Below, piece by piece: positions 18,329 to 26,699 of a stretch of DNA of 64,000 bases. The position numbers and the translations under genes were made by a program. Below the pieces are notes generated by a model. The model was not told the origin of the DNA. It searched no databases and saw nothing but the letters and a program-made list of their open reading frames with translations. Within the stretch, counting starts at the first letter, position 1. The number at the start of each line of letters is the position of its first letter. The stretch comes from Nocardia amikacinitolerans NBRC 108937 (GTDB lineage Bacteria > Actinomycetota > Actinomycetes > Mycobacteriales > Mycobacteriaceae), in contig NZ_BDAU01000013.1 in assembly GCF_001612615.1 (NCBI RefSeq), positions 181,661-245,660 on the forward strand, read 5' to 3'.

Positions 18329-18928
18329 TCATCGGTGTATTGCGTTGATGGGAAGTGGTGTGGGCGAAGTCAGTTCGGCGACCAGTTGTTGTGCTCGCGG
18401 CCATGGTCCGTATCCGGAGGCTGGGTCGAGGTGCCCGACCGGGCCGAGGTCGACGGGGCGACTGCCCCAGGCTTCGGCCATGCCTGCGACTCGTCGGCTG
18501 GTGGCGAACGGGTCGTTGGTGCTGGTGGCGAGGACGGTCGGGAACGGCAGTGGGCTGCGCGGGACGGGGCACCAGGCGTGTGCCAGTCCGATTCGCCCGA
18601 GCTGTGGATCGTCGGCGGGCGGGTTTTCGAAGTCCGGTGGCGTGACCAGCAATGCCGCGCGGATCGGCCGGTTGGTCCGCTGCGCCCAGTGCACGACGGT
18701 GAGAACGCCTGCGCTATGCGCGACCAGGACGATCTCGCCGGAAACAGTCGACGCGACGGCCTCCAGGTTCGCCACCCAGGCATGCATATCGAGGTCAGCG
18801 CCTGCGGGTGGTCGCGGCACGGTGCGGGTAGGGGAACGGGTGGCCGCCAGTTGGTTCAGCCAGTGGTCCGGGGGCCGGTCACCGAGTCCGGGAACGATGA
18901 CGACAGCGAGCTCGGTGGAGCGGTTCAT
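18329..18928 (-). CDS. RBBP9/YdeN-type alpha/beta hydrolase
   Basis: 199 residues from ATG 18928. Opening LAVVIVPGLGDRPPDHWLNQL, nucleophile elbow LVAHSAGVL, acid in TSTNDPFA and histidine in GPVGHLDPASGYGPWP are the RBBP9/YdeN serine-hydrolase hallmarks. The esterase or thioesterase substrate is unknown. It lies 11 bp downstream of the SDR gene. A role in releasing or trimming a pathway ester is inference from the operon. Confidence 0.85.
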   Translation of the reverse strand: MNRSTELAVVIVPGLGDRPPDHWLNQLAATRSPTRTVPRPPAGADLDMHAWVANLEAVASTVSGEIVLVAHSAGVLTVVHWAQRTNRPIRAALLVTPPDFENPPADDPQLGRIGLAHAWCPVPRSPLPFPTVLATSTNDPFATSRRVAGMAEAWGSRPVDLGPVGHLDPASGYGPWPRAQQLVAELTSPTPLPINAIHR

Positions 18929-18939
18929 GGGTGCGCAGG

Positions 18940-19767
18940 TCAAATCACGGCCCCGCCGTTCGGACTGATGATCTGTCCGGTGAGGTAGTGATCGTCGCCG
19001 GCGAGGTAGACGGCCAGGGAGGCGTATTCCTCGGGTGTTCCCAGTCGTCCGACGGGGATTTGCTGGTAGAAGCTGCGCTTCTGTTCGTCGGTGGCTGTGC
19101 TGAGGTATGCCTGGAACGGTGGGGTGGCGACGGCGCCGCAGGCGATGGCGTTGACCAGGATCCCGGCTCCGGCGACGTCGAGTGCGACGGTTTTGGTGAG
19201 GTTGGCGACCGCGGCTTTGGCGGCCGAGTAGCCGGGGCTGTGCGCGCTCGCTGCTGAAATCCCGGCGATGGAGCTGATATTGATGATCCGGCCGTGGCGC
19301 CGCGGCTCCATATGTCGCAAGGCCGCGCGGGTACACCAGAACACACCGTGCACGTTGACGTCCCACCATTTCAGCCAGTCGTCGTCGGTGAGACTTGTTG
19401 TGATGCCCAGAGATCGGCGCTCGACGGGTGTGGTCAGGTAGGCGTAGTGCCGGTTGCGCCGGGATGTCTCCGCCGGTGAGTCAGGTATCAAGGCGGCGTT
19501 GTTTACCAGGATGTCGATGGCGCCGAATCGGCCGGCGGCCCCGTCGAACATGTGGTCGACTGCGGCTCGGTCGGAGACGTCGACTCGGGCAGGTAGGCAG
19601 TGGCGGCCTAACGCTTCGATCTCGGCGGTGACGGCCGTGAGGGTGTCGGGCCGGATGTCGCAGGCGACGATGTCGGCGCCGGCGCGGGCCATCGCCATCG
19701 CGATCGCCTTGCCGAGTCCCTGGCCCGCGCCGGTAACGACAGCGGTCCTGTTGGAGAGTGGCGGCAT
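18940..19767 (-). CDS. Short-chain dehydrogenase/reductase
   Basis: 275 residues. Classical SDR: cofactor loop TGAGQGLGKA, an acid at the end of beta-2 (CDIRP) favouring NAD, NNAALI, and the catalytic Ser of IINISSIAG with YSAAKAAVA. An extra segment of about 20 residues (SRRNRHYAYLTTPVERRS) follows NNA and may shape the substrate pocket. In this operon a 3-hydroxyacid oxidation that supplies the keto acid for the BKACE enzyme is a reasonable guess. Confidence 0.9.
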   Translation of the reverse strand: MPPLSNRTAVVTGAGQGLGKAIAMAMARAGADIVACDIRPDTLTAVTAEIEALGRHCLPARVDVSDRAAVDHMFDGAAGRFGAIDILVNNAALIPDSPAETSRRNRHYAYLTTPVERRSLGITTSLTDDDWLKWWDVNVHGVFWCTRAALRHMEPRRHGRIINISSIAGISAASAHSPGYSAAKAAVANLTKTVALDVAGAGILVNAIACGAVATPPFQAYLSTATDEQKRSFYQQIPVGRLGTPEEYASLAVYLAGDDHYLTGQIISPNGGAVI

Positions 19768-19829
19768 GGTGTTCTCGCTTTCGGTTCACTCCCGCATTAG
19801 GCGGTGAAGAGGTTGTGGTTCAGGCGTTT

Positions 19830-21383
19830 TCAGCGCTGGGTGCGGAGTTCGCGTTTGAGGATCTTGCCGGTGGAGGTCATCGGAAGAGCGGCCACGAATT
19901 CGATGTGGCGGGGGTATTTGTAGGCGGCCATGCGCTGTTTGGCCCAGTCGATCAGCGAGTCCTCGGACGGTGCCGTTCCGGGCGCGGCGATGATGTAAGC
20001 CTTGACCTCTTCGCCGTGGCTGTGATGTGGGATTCCGACGACCGCGGCGAGTGACACCGCTTCATGGGTCATCAGGACTTCTTCGATCTCGCGCGGATAG
20101 ACGTTGAGCCCGCCGCGCACGATCATGTCCTTGGCGCGGTCGACGATGTAGTAGTAGCCCTCGGCGTCGCGCCGGGCCAGATCGCCGGTGCGGAACCAGC
20201 CATCGCGCATGACCTCGGCTGTCGCGCCGGGTTTGCGGTGATAGCCCTTCATCACGTTGTGGCCGCGGATGGCGATCTCGCCGATGGCGTCGTCGCCGGT
20301 GATCGTGTGCCAGTCGTCGTCGACCAGACGCACCTCGACACCCCATACCGGTCGGCCGATCGATCCGGGCCGCGGCTCGTCGGCCAAGTCCGCGAACAGC
20401 GCCAGCGGGGAGGTCTCCGAGAGTCCGTAGCCCTCGGCGATGCTCACCCCGAACCGCTGCCGGAATCGGGTGTGTATCTCGACGGGGAGCGCGGCCCCGC
20501 CGGAGACGGCGAGCCGCAGATGTTCGGCGACGTCGCCTGCGCTGTCGGTGCTGCCGAGGGCTTCGAGCAGCGCCCAGTACATGGTCGGCACACCGGCGAA
20601 CAGTGTGATCTGTTCGGTGCGCAACAGATCCAGAGTCGTGGCGGCCTCGAAACGCGGTTGCAGGACGAGGGTTGCGGCGACCGAGAACCCGGCATTCATG
20701 GTGATCGTCTGCCCGAAGGAGTGGAACAGGGGCAGCACCACCAGACGCCGATCGTGCCGAGCGGGATCATTGCCGAACTGTCTGTTGGCGGTGAATGCGT
20801 TGAGCAGCATGTTCGCGTGGGTCAGTTCGGCGCCCTTGGGCGCGCCGGTGGTGCCGGAGGTGTAGAGGATGACCGCCGTGTCGTCCGGATTCCTTGTCCG
20901 CGTATCGAATTCGGTGGGATATGCCAGGATTGCCGTAGTCAGCTCGCCGGGATCCTCGATATCCAGCGGGGCCGGGGAATCGATGAGGAACAAGTGACGG
21001 CAGTTCGGAGCCTGCCCGAACCCGCCGCGGCCGAACTCGCCCGTCGGGAGCTCCGGGGTGCCTTCGTAGCAGAAGAACGCCTTGGCATCGGAATCGTTTA
21101 GGTGATAGGCGATCTCGCGGTCCTTGAGCAGCGTGTTCAGCGGAACCACCGCTGCCCCCGCCTTGAGGATGCCGTAGTAGGCGATCGGGAACCACGCCAG
21201 GTTGGGGCAGGACAGCGCGACCTTGTCGCCCGGCTGGATGTCGTGTGCGACGAGCAGATGGGCGATCCGGTTGGCGGCGGCGTCGACCTCGGCATAGGTC
21301 AGTCGTTGATCACCGGCGACAACGGCATCGCGGTCCGGTCTGCGTCGGGATGTATCATCAAGCAGCACAGCGAGATTGAGCAT
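19830..21383 (-). CDS. AMP-forming acyl-CoA ligase
   Basis: 517 residues, ANL superfamily. P-loop YTSGTTGAPKGAELTH, GYGLSETSP, the motif with YYYIVDRAKDMIVRGGLNVY, and the C-terminal catalytic lysine in TSTGKILKREL. The fold and length match long- or medium-chain fatty acyl and aryl-CoA ligases. The substrate cannot be read directly. Its position between an MFS transporter and an SDR suggests activation of an imported carboxylic acid. Confidence 0.92.
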   Translation of the reverse strand: MLNLAVLLDDTSRRRPDRDAVVAGDQRLTYAEVDAAANRIAHLLVAHDIQPGDKVALSCPNLAWFPIAYYGILKAGAAVVPLNTLLKDREIAYHLNDSDAKAFFCYEGTPELPTGEFGRGGFGQAPNCRHLFLIDSPAPLDIEDPGELTTAILAYPTEFDTRTRNPDDTAVILYTSGTTGAPKGAELTHANMLLNAFTANRQFGNDPARHDRRLVVLPLFHSFGQTITMNAGFSVAATLVLQPRFEAATTLDLLRTEQITLFAGVPTMYWALLEALGSTDSAGDVAEHLRLAVSGGAALPVEIHTRFRQRFGVSIAEGYGLSETSPLALFADLADEPRPGSIGRPVWGVEVRLVDDDWHTITGDDAIGEIAIRGHNVMKGYHRKPGATAEVMRDGWFRTGDLARRDAEGYYYIVDRAKDMIVRGGLNVYPREIEEVLMTHEAVSLAAVVGIPHHSHGEEVKAYIIAAPGTAPSEDSLIDWAKQRMAAYKYPRHIEFVAALPMTSTGKILKRELRTQR

Positions 21384-21446
21384 GAAATACCTCTGGAGTG
21401 ATGGGCCGGAGTGGTCCCGGCCGGACGGTGGAACGTGACCTCGTGG

Positions 21447-22775
21447 TCATGCGGCGGGTCGCGGCGATTCCAAGCGGGCGAGGCGCCGTAGTCCGGCCGG
21501 GTAGGCGGACCGGCCGAGGGCGAGGACCGCGATGGCCCCGAGGTAGGCGAGAGGCACCAACCGCAGAGCGGCGGCGAGCCCGTATCGGTCGGCGAGCACG
21601 CCCACGACCAGCGGCCCGAGCGCGAGTCCGAAGACGTTGTTGGCCAGGGTGACCGTGGCGAGTGCGGTCGCCCGCAAGCCGGCAGGGGCGAGGCTGACTA
21701 CCATCGAGGCCGTGGCGCCCGCCGACCCGGCCGCGGTCAACGCTCCCAGCGCCAGAACAGTCAACTGAACCGGGCCGGTGTCGAGACTGAAGGCTGCCGT
21801 CAGCAGAATCAGCGAGACCGTGCAATACAGCAGTGCGCTGCTCCACTGCCGGACCGGATGCCGACGGCCGATGCGGTCGGTGAGAATGCCGCATACGACC
21901 ATTCCGGTTCCGATGAGCAGCACGTACGCCGAGGCCACTAGTCCAGCGCGGTCGGTGGGCATGGAATAGCTGCGCTGGAAGAAGCTCGGCAGCCAGGCCA
22001 TCAGCACCGCCGCGACGAACAATTGCAGGCCACCGCCGATGTAGGCGCACCACAACGACACCGAAGAGAACAAGCTGGACAACGGCGCCCGCACCGCGCT
22101 GCTCGCGACGACGGTGGATTCTTCGTTCGCCGGAGATTCGGCGAAAGTGTGACGGCGCAAAGACGATTCGGTCACCAGGATGCGGAACGCGCCGACCAGC
22201 AACAGTCCCAGCCCGGCCATGACGGCGAAGGTCCAGCGCCAGCCGACGTGTTCGGCGATGATCGCGCCCAGCGCGACACCCACGACCGACCCGAACGACC
22301 CACCGGCCAGAAAGGCCCCGCTCAACGAGGCCCGCAGGCGCGGGGCGAACACGGACAGCATCACCGCGGCGCCGACACTGCCGTACGCGGCCTCACCGAC
22401 TCCGACCAGGAAGCGCGCACCGAGCATCTGACCGTAGCTTGTGGCGAGTGCGCACAGCAGGGTGGCCAGACTCCATACCGTCGCCATGACGAGCATGCTG
22501 CGCACGCGCCCCCATCGGTCCGCCACCAGCGACAGCGGGAACGCCAGTAGCCCAACCATCAGGGCCACGATGCTGGTCAACGCTCCCAACTGTGAATCCG
22601 ACAGTCCCCATTCGGATTTCAGCAACGGAAATACCGCCGAGAGTGCTTGGCGGGACATGTAGTCCGACAGCAGCAATCCGAAGGTCAGCCCGAACACGAC
22701 CCAGGGAAAGATCCGCGAGCGGGTTGCCGATGGGGCGGTGACCGGTGGGTCGGTCAGGTTGGTGGAGATGTCCAT
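21447..22775 (-). CDS. MFS transporter (aromatic/organic acid symporter-like)
   Basis: 442 residues from ATG 22775, with GAGGAAG upstream. Twelve hydrophobic segments. The loop 2-3 signature LVADRWGRVRSMLV and its loop 8-9 counterpart ILTDRIGRRHPV are clear. The opening WVVFGLTFGLLLSDYMSRQALSAVFPLLKSEW is typical of organic-acid uptake MFS members (ExuT/ACS type). Likely imports the substrate of the surrounding catabolic operon, between the BKACE and ligase genes. Confidence 0.88.
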   Translation of the reverse strand: MDISTNLTDPPVTAPSATRSRIFPWVVFGLTFGLLLSDYMSRQALSAVFPLLKSEWGLSDSQLGALTSIVALMVGLLAFPLSLVADRWGRVRSMLVMATVWSLATLLCALATSYGQMLGARFLVGVGEAAYGSVGAAVMLSVFAPRLRASLSGAFLAGGSFGSVVGVALGAIIAEHVGWRWTFAVMAGLGLLLVGAFRILVTESSLRRHTFAESPANEESTVVASSAVRAPLSSLFSSVSLWCAYIGGGLQLFVAAVLMAWLPSFFQRSYSMPTDRAGLVASAYVLLIGTGMVVCGILTDRIGRRHPVRQWSSALLYCTVSLILLTAAFSLDTGPVQLTVLALGALTAAGSAGATASMVVSLAPAGLRATALATVTLANNVFGLALGPLVVGVLADRYGLAAALRLVPLAYLGAIAVLALGRSAYPAGLRRLARLESPRPAA

Positions 22776-22898
22776 GGCGCTTCCTCGAGCCTGGTGGAAT
22801 CGACGGGTCCGCATCGCGCGGCCGGAACCCGTCGGCGGCGGAAAGTGCGTGGGGCGCCGACCGCTCCGCGCGCGGTCGGCGCACCTATCTGCGAAAGA

Positions 22899-23948
22899 TC
22901 AAGCGTGGTGCAGGAATCCGACCTGACCGGGCTTCCGGTTGGGCGGGAATCCGATCTTGGCCAACGCGTCGTCGGTGTCGGTGTAGACCTCGTCGAACAG
23001 ATAGATCTCGCGTGCCTCCTTGCAGGAGGCCACATCGCGGCCGAGCTCGCCGGCGATTCGCACCATCTGCTCGACCTGTTCGACCGAGGTGCGTCGTTCG
23101 CCCTTGCGTCCCCACAGGTTGTCCTCGATGCCGACCCGAACGTGCTGGCCAAGGGCGATCGCGATGGTGCACATCGGGGTGACATTGCGCATGATGGTCT
23201 CGATCGTCAGCACCGCGCCGTCCGGGGTCCGGCGAATGAACTCCATCAGGTCCGCCGGATGTGTGCCCGCCGCCCCGCCGCCGATCGCGACAAGGTTCAG
23301 TACCAGCGGGCCGGTGTAGACGCCGCGGCGGATCAGCCGCTCCACTGTCTCGAGCTGATGTACGTGGCCCAACATGAAATGCGGCTGGATACCGGCGTCG
23401 GTCAACCGACGCAGGTGCTCGATGTAGAACTCCGGGCCGGCTTCCAGGACCATGTCGCGATATGCCTTGTACAGGACCGGATCCTGCAGAGAGGTGCCTG
23501 CGATGTCGTCATCGCTGAGCAGCTCCATGATGTTCATCTGGCTGGTGTTGATAGCGATGGTGACCTGATCCGGTTTCGGGTCGAGCTCGGCCAGCAGGTG
23601 CCGGGTGTCGTAGTCCAGCCACTTCGCCTGGTCGGCGCCTTCCGGCGGCGCGAACGAAATCGACCCGCCGACTTGGAGAATCATCTCCGGCGCCGCCTCA
23701 CGCAGGCGGCCCAGCATCTCGTTGAACAGTTCGAGCCGCTTCGATCCACGCCCATCGGCCTCGCGGACGTGCACATGCAGCACCTGTGCGCCCGCGTTGT
23801 AGCAGTCCACCGCCTTCTGGATCTGCTCGTCCATCGTCACCGGAATGTCGTCGGAATCGCCGGGCAGGAACTCCGGGCCGTACGGGGCCACCTGGATAAC
23901 CAACTTCTCCTGGTTCTCCGGTAGCAGCGAATCATCGAGATAGCGCAT
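22899..23948 (-). CDS. Beta-keto acid cleavage enzyme (BKACE, DUF849)
   Basis: 349 residues from ATG 23948, with GGAAGGA upstream. TIM-barrel Zn enzyme that condenses a beta-keto acid with acetyl-CoA and gives acetoacetate plus a new CoA ester, as for 3-keto-5-aminohexanoate or dehydrocarnitine. The metal pair is HVHVRE (residues about 59-64). HFMLGHVHQLETV and VGIEDNLWGRKGERRTSVEQV are further family blocks. Members differ in the keto-acid side chain they accept, so this gene is the best handle on the pathway, but I cannot assign the substrate. Confidence 0.88.
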   Translation of the reverse strand: MRYLDDSLLPENQEKLVIQVAPYGPEFLPGDSDDIPVTMDEQIQKAVDCYNAGAQVLHVHVREADGRGSKRLELFNEMLGRLREAAPEMILQVGGSISFAPPEGADQAKWLDYDTRHLLAELDPKPDQVTIAINTSQMNIMELLSDDDIAGTSLQDPVLYKAYRDMVLEAGPEFYIEHLRRLTDAGIQPHFMLGHVHQLETVERLIRRGVYTGPLVLNLVAIGGGAAGTHPADLMEFIRRTPDGAVLTIETIMRNVTPMCTIAIALGQHVRVGIEDNLWGRKGERRTSVEQVEQMVRIAGELGRDVASCKEAREIYLFDEVYTDTDDALAKIGFPPNRKPGQVGFLHHA

Positions 23949-23994
23949 GATCTTCCTTCCTGATTCTTCTTGGTTGTTGCGCTGCGGAGCGGAA

Positions 23995-24384
23995 CTACCG
24001 CTGCTCCGCACTGCGACGCTCGAATGCGTCGAGTTCTTCGGCGAGCACGGGGACGCCGATGTTGCAGGCATGAATGCCGAGCACGCTGGTCAGCTCGAGA
24101 ACGGCGAGGATCTCCTCGGGAGAAACGCCCAGCTCCAGCGCCGCGCGAATGTGGCGGCGCACACCCGGCGAGTACATGTGCGTGCATGCGGCATCGACCG
24201 CGATGCTCAACAACTCCACGGTCTGCGGCGACAGCACGCCACGGCGGATCGGCAACGAGCCCATGGACATGAACTGCTCCGTCCACTCCGGGTCCCAGTC
24301 GTACAGCTTGTCCCACAACGGGTTCCACGTGCCCTGCGCGCGCATCGCGTCGACGACGGGAGTGGGTTCGGGCTCGATGGTCAC
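23995..24384 (-). CDS. Carboxymuconolactone-decarboxylase/AhpD-like protein
   Basis: 129 residues. All-helical CMD fold: TVELLSIAVDAACTHMYSPGVRRHIRAALELGVSPEEILAVLELTS. The usual CxxC is reduced to one cysteine (ACTHM) and the family histidine lies at RRHI, so a peroxidase role is doubtful and a decarboxylase or lactone-type activity is possible. First gene of the leftward operon, 46 bp before the BKACE gene, divergent from the AraC regulator. Confidence 0.82.
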   Translation of the reverse strand: MTIEPEPTPVVDAMRAQGTWNPLWDKLYDWDPEWTEQFMSMGSLPIRRGVLSPQTVELLSIAVDAACTHMYSPGVRRHIRAALELGVSPEEILAVLELTSVLGIHACNIGVPVLAEELDAFERRSAEQR

Positions 24385-24447
24385 CTGCGGCTCCTGACTG
24401 CGTTGAACGTGATTGCCGTCACGGTATTCGGCAGCGATACATCACGC

Positions 24448-24488
24448 TTGACAGAATGGGACTGAATATTTGACAATATGGGACACTG
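24448..24488. promoter_or_regulatory. AraC-type operator: two direct repeats 22 bp apart
   Basis: TTGACAGAATGGGACTG (24448-24464) and TTGACAATATGGGACACTG (24470-24488) repeat the same half-site in the same direction, two helical turns apart. This is the usual geometry for AraC/XylS proteins. It sits in the divergent region between the CMD-led operon and the regulator gene, close to the regulator's GAGGGAG ribosome site. Confidence 0.7.
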
Positions 24489-24503
24489 CTGAGGGAGTTT
24501 CTG

Positions 24504-25490
24504 ATGGCTTCGATGGTCCGGAGCGCCGTTCTGTCCGGCTACGTCGAGCTGACGTTGTCGCTAGGCGTCGATCCGATGCTGCTGTTGCGGTCGGTCGGCA
24601 TCGGCGCAGCGGCGCTCGCCGCCAGCGATACGTGGCTGCCCGCCGACGCGGTCGACCTGCTGATGGAACGCACTGCGTACGAAGCGAACTGCGAAGCGTT
24701 CGGTCTGCACTTGGCCGCGCGCCGGGGTCTTTCCAACCTCGGGCCGGTCGCGCTCGTGGCCCGTGAGGAGCCCGATATTCGCAGCGCACTGCACGTCGCG
24801 CTGCGTCACATCGCCCTGCACAACGAAGCGCTGCGCACCCAGCTCACCGAGACCGGCAGCCTTACCGCTCTGCGTATCCAGACCGCACCTGGAGCAACGC
24901 TCGGCCGGCAGTCCACCGAGCTCGCCGTCGGCGCCACTTGTCGTATCCTGCGGGAGTTCCTCGGCCGGGACTGGCATCCGCTGTCGGTCTGCTTCACCCA
25001 CAGTGCGCCGGCGCAATGCGGCGATGCCTATCGAATCCTCGGCCCCTCAATCGAATTCGATCAGAGCTTCGACGGAATCGTGTGCTATACCCACGACCTC
25101 GACACCGCCAACCCGCTCGCCGACCCCATGCTTCGCCCCTACGCTCGCGAGTACTTGCGATCGCTGGCGCCGTCCGGCGAATCCACTCTCGAGCGGGTAC
25201 GAGCAATCATCGAAACGCTGCTCCCCACCCAGCAGTGTTCGGCCGCCACCGTCGCCGACCACCTCGGGATGGACCGCCGCACCCTGCACCGGCACCTGAC
25301 GCGCAGCGGAGAAACCTTCACAACCCTGCTCGACACCACCCGCCTTGACCTCGCCCATCGCTACCTCACCCACCAAGACCGCACCCTCAGTGACATCGCC
25401 GCAGAACTCGGCTTCTCCGAACTCAGCGCCTTCTCACGATGGTTCCGCCACCACACCGGCCACAGCCCCTCTCGGATCCGCACTCGCTGA
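24504..25490 (+). CDS. AraC-family regulator with Arabinose_bd-type N-terminal domain
   Basis: 328 residues from ATG 24504, GAGGGAG upstream. The N-terminal about 200 residues (SGYVELTLSLGVDPMLLLRSVG...) match the OruR/ArgR-like sensor domain of AraC regulators. The C-terminal about 90 residues carry two helix-turn-helices (AATVADHLGMDRRTLHRHL and LSDIAAELGFSELSAFSRWF) and the closing RHHTGHSPSRIR. Likely activates the divergent catabolic operon in response to its substrate. Confidence 0.9.
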   Translation: MASMVRSAVLSGYVELTLSLGVDPMLLLRSVGIGAAALAASDTWLPADAVDLLMERTAYEANCEAFGLHLAARRGLSNLGPVALVAREEPDIRSALHVALRHIALHNEALRTQLTETGSLTALRIQTAPGATLGRQSTELAVGATCRILREFLGRDWHPLSVCFTHSAPAQCGDAYRILGPSIEFDQSFDGIVCYTHDLDTANPLADPMLRPYAREYLRSLAPSGESTLERVRAIIETLLPTQQCSAATVADHLGMDRRTLHRHLTRSGETFTTLLDTTRLDLAHRYLTHQDRTLSDIAAELGFSELSAFSRWFRHHTGHSPSRIRTR

Positions 25491-25579
25491 TCACCGGACG
25501 TGGCAGAGGGGCTGTCTGGCGCACCGTTGATCCGAAACTCTCACGTGATGTGGAGTGGTCGCTGGCAACAACAAACAGA

Positions 25580-25673
25580 TGGTCCGTTATGCCAAGCACG
25601 CCCAGTCGGCCGCGACGGCGGCAACTCTCGAAACGGCAAGCGGACCAAGATGATCGAGACCGAGGCTGGACGT
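25580..25673 (+). mobile_element. Fragment of an IS256-type (mutator) transposase
   Basis: One plus-strand frame reads GRDGGNSRNGKRTKMIETEA, which closely follows the conserved IS256-family block (LGYxKHDPxGxxxGNSRNGxxxKTVxTExG). A shifted frame just upstream reads YAKHA, fitting the preceding part of that block. Only about 30 residues survive and no terminal repeats are visible. It ends exactly where the 308-bp ABC fragment begins. Confidence 0.65.
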
Positions 25674-25940
25674 CACCGCCGCGAACTGACCGGTGACCCC
25701 GATCGCCGCGCGCACCGCCTTGGCCTCGGTCCCGACGTCGTGGCCCGCGACGCGTACCGACCCGCCGTCGGCCGCGATCAACGTGCTCAGCACGTTCACC
25801 GTCGTCGTCTTACCCGCACCGTTCGGTCCGAGCAGGGAAAAGATCGTGCCCGCACGGACATTCAGGTCGATGCCGTCGAGCACCACCTTGTCCCCGTAGG
25901 CCTTTCGCAGTCCGGAAACCGCAATCGCTGAATTCGTCAT
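25587..25940 (-). pseudogene. Truncated duplicate of the ABC ATPase gene
   Basis: Codons 1-89 copy the DrrA-like ATPase (Walker A included) and then run into about 87 bp of antisense IS256 scrap before a stop. It lacks the signature motif, Walker B and C-terminal domain, so it cannot work as an ATPase. Only two of the four SARP heptamers were copied, so expression may also be lost. Confidence 0.85.
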
Positions 25941-25981
25941 GCGAGAACCATCGGCGCCCGACCTGACACCCACCTGTCACG
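25674..25981 (-). repeat. 308-bp duplicated segment, derived copy
   Basis: Matches 17112-17419 at 307 of 308 positions, same orientation, 8562 bp apart. The left flank is IS256 remnant and the right flank is the vapC 3' region. It stops one base after the second heptamer. Confidence 0.9.
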
Positions 25982-26000
25982 AGACCCACGCGCTTTCGGA

Positions 26001-26393
26001 CTAGTGTGGTGCGGCCCAGACCAATCCAGCAGCCTCCGCCGCCTCGCCAAGACGTTTGTCGTAGGCGACGAGCGCGGTCAGGTCTGCGGCCAATTCGAGG
26101 GCGGTGGCCAGGTGGATCGCGTCCAGACTGCGCACAGTTGCCGGTGATACCGCGGCGGCGTTCGCCCGGACGATGCCATCGATTTCCACCATATCCACTC
26201 GTGCCAGCACGGTGGGAACGTGCACGAGATCTGCGGGTTCGGCGACCCGCACGGCACGGACCAGTTCGACTTCTACGAGCGCCGACGCGACCCAGGGGAG
26301 GTCTGAGTGCTCTTGGAGCCAGCGCACGAGCGCAGCGGTCTCGGCTTCCGGGTGAACCAGCTTGACCAGTGCGCTGGTGTCGAGGTACAGCAT
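26001..26393 (-). CDS. vapC: VapC-type PIN-domain toxin
   Basis: 130 residues from ATG 26393, overlapping the antitoxin stop by one base (TGATG). PIN-domain RNase acids are present: LDTSALVKL (first Asp), VEVELVRA (Glu), SLDAIHLATA (Asp) and AYDKRL (last Asp). The length is typical. Expected to cleave tRNA or rRNA when not bound by the antitoxin. It begins 20 bp from the 308-bp duplicated segment at the edge of the catabolic island. Confidence 0.9.
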   Translation of the reverse strand: MLYLDTSALVKLVHPEAETAALVRWLQEHSDLPWVASALVEVELVRAVRVAEPADLVHVPTVLARVDMVEIDGIVRANAAAVSPATVRSLDAIHLATALELAADLTALVAYDKRLGEAAEAAGLVWAAPH

Positions 26394-26692
26394 CAATACC
26401 GCTCGTCGTCGCGCAGGTCCTGCAACGCCGCACCGGCGCGGCCCGCATTGTCTACTGGTGCTTGCTCGATCCGACGGCGAAGGTCGGCGAGCAAGTCGGC
26501 GCGACCCCTCGATGCCGGCCGCATCCGGCCTTCGGCCGTCAGGCGAGCCCGCACATCGCGGGTCGGGTCCACCGGAACGATTCGGCCGATGACGGTGCCA
26601 CGCTCGGTGATATCGACTGTCTCGCCTGCCTTGACCAGCGCCAATGTCCGTGCGGTGTGATGGGACAGCTCACGGATCGGAATGGCAGTCAT
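26393..26692 (-). CDS. vapB: Phd/YefM-type antitoxin (VapB)
   Basis: 99 residues. N-terminal IPIRELSHHTARTLALVKAGETVDITERGTVIGRIVPV is the Phd/YefM DNA-binding fold that pairs with PIN toxins in actinobacteria. The C-terminal half is charged, probably disordered, and would wrap the toxin. Coupled to vapC. A palindrome sits just upstream of its start. Confidence 0.9.
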   Translation of the reverse strand: MTAIPIRELSHHTARTLALVKAGETVDITERGTVIGRIVPVDPTRDVRARLTAEGRMRPASRGRADLLADLRRRIEQAPVDNAGRAGAALQDLRDDERY

Positions 26693-26699
26693 GCCGCGA

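Noticed and set aside
25500..25673. Complete insertion sequence
   Set aside because: Only about 30 transposase residues remain, with a frameshift and no terminal inverted repeats.
17420..25673. Island inserted with a 308-bp target duplication
   Set aside because: The heptamer array continues intact only at the left copy, and 308 bp is far longer than any transposon target duplication, so a copied fragment fits better.
25587..25940. Functional small ABC ATPase
   Set aside because: Lacks the signature motif, Walker B and C-terminal part; its tail is antisense IS scrap.
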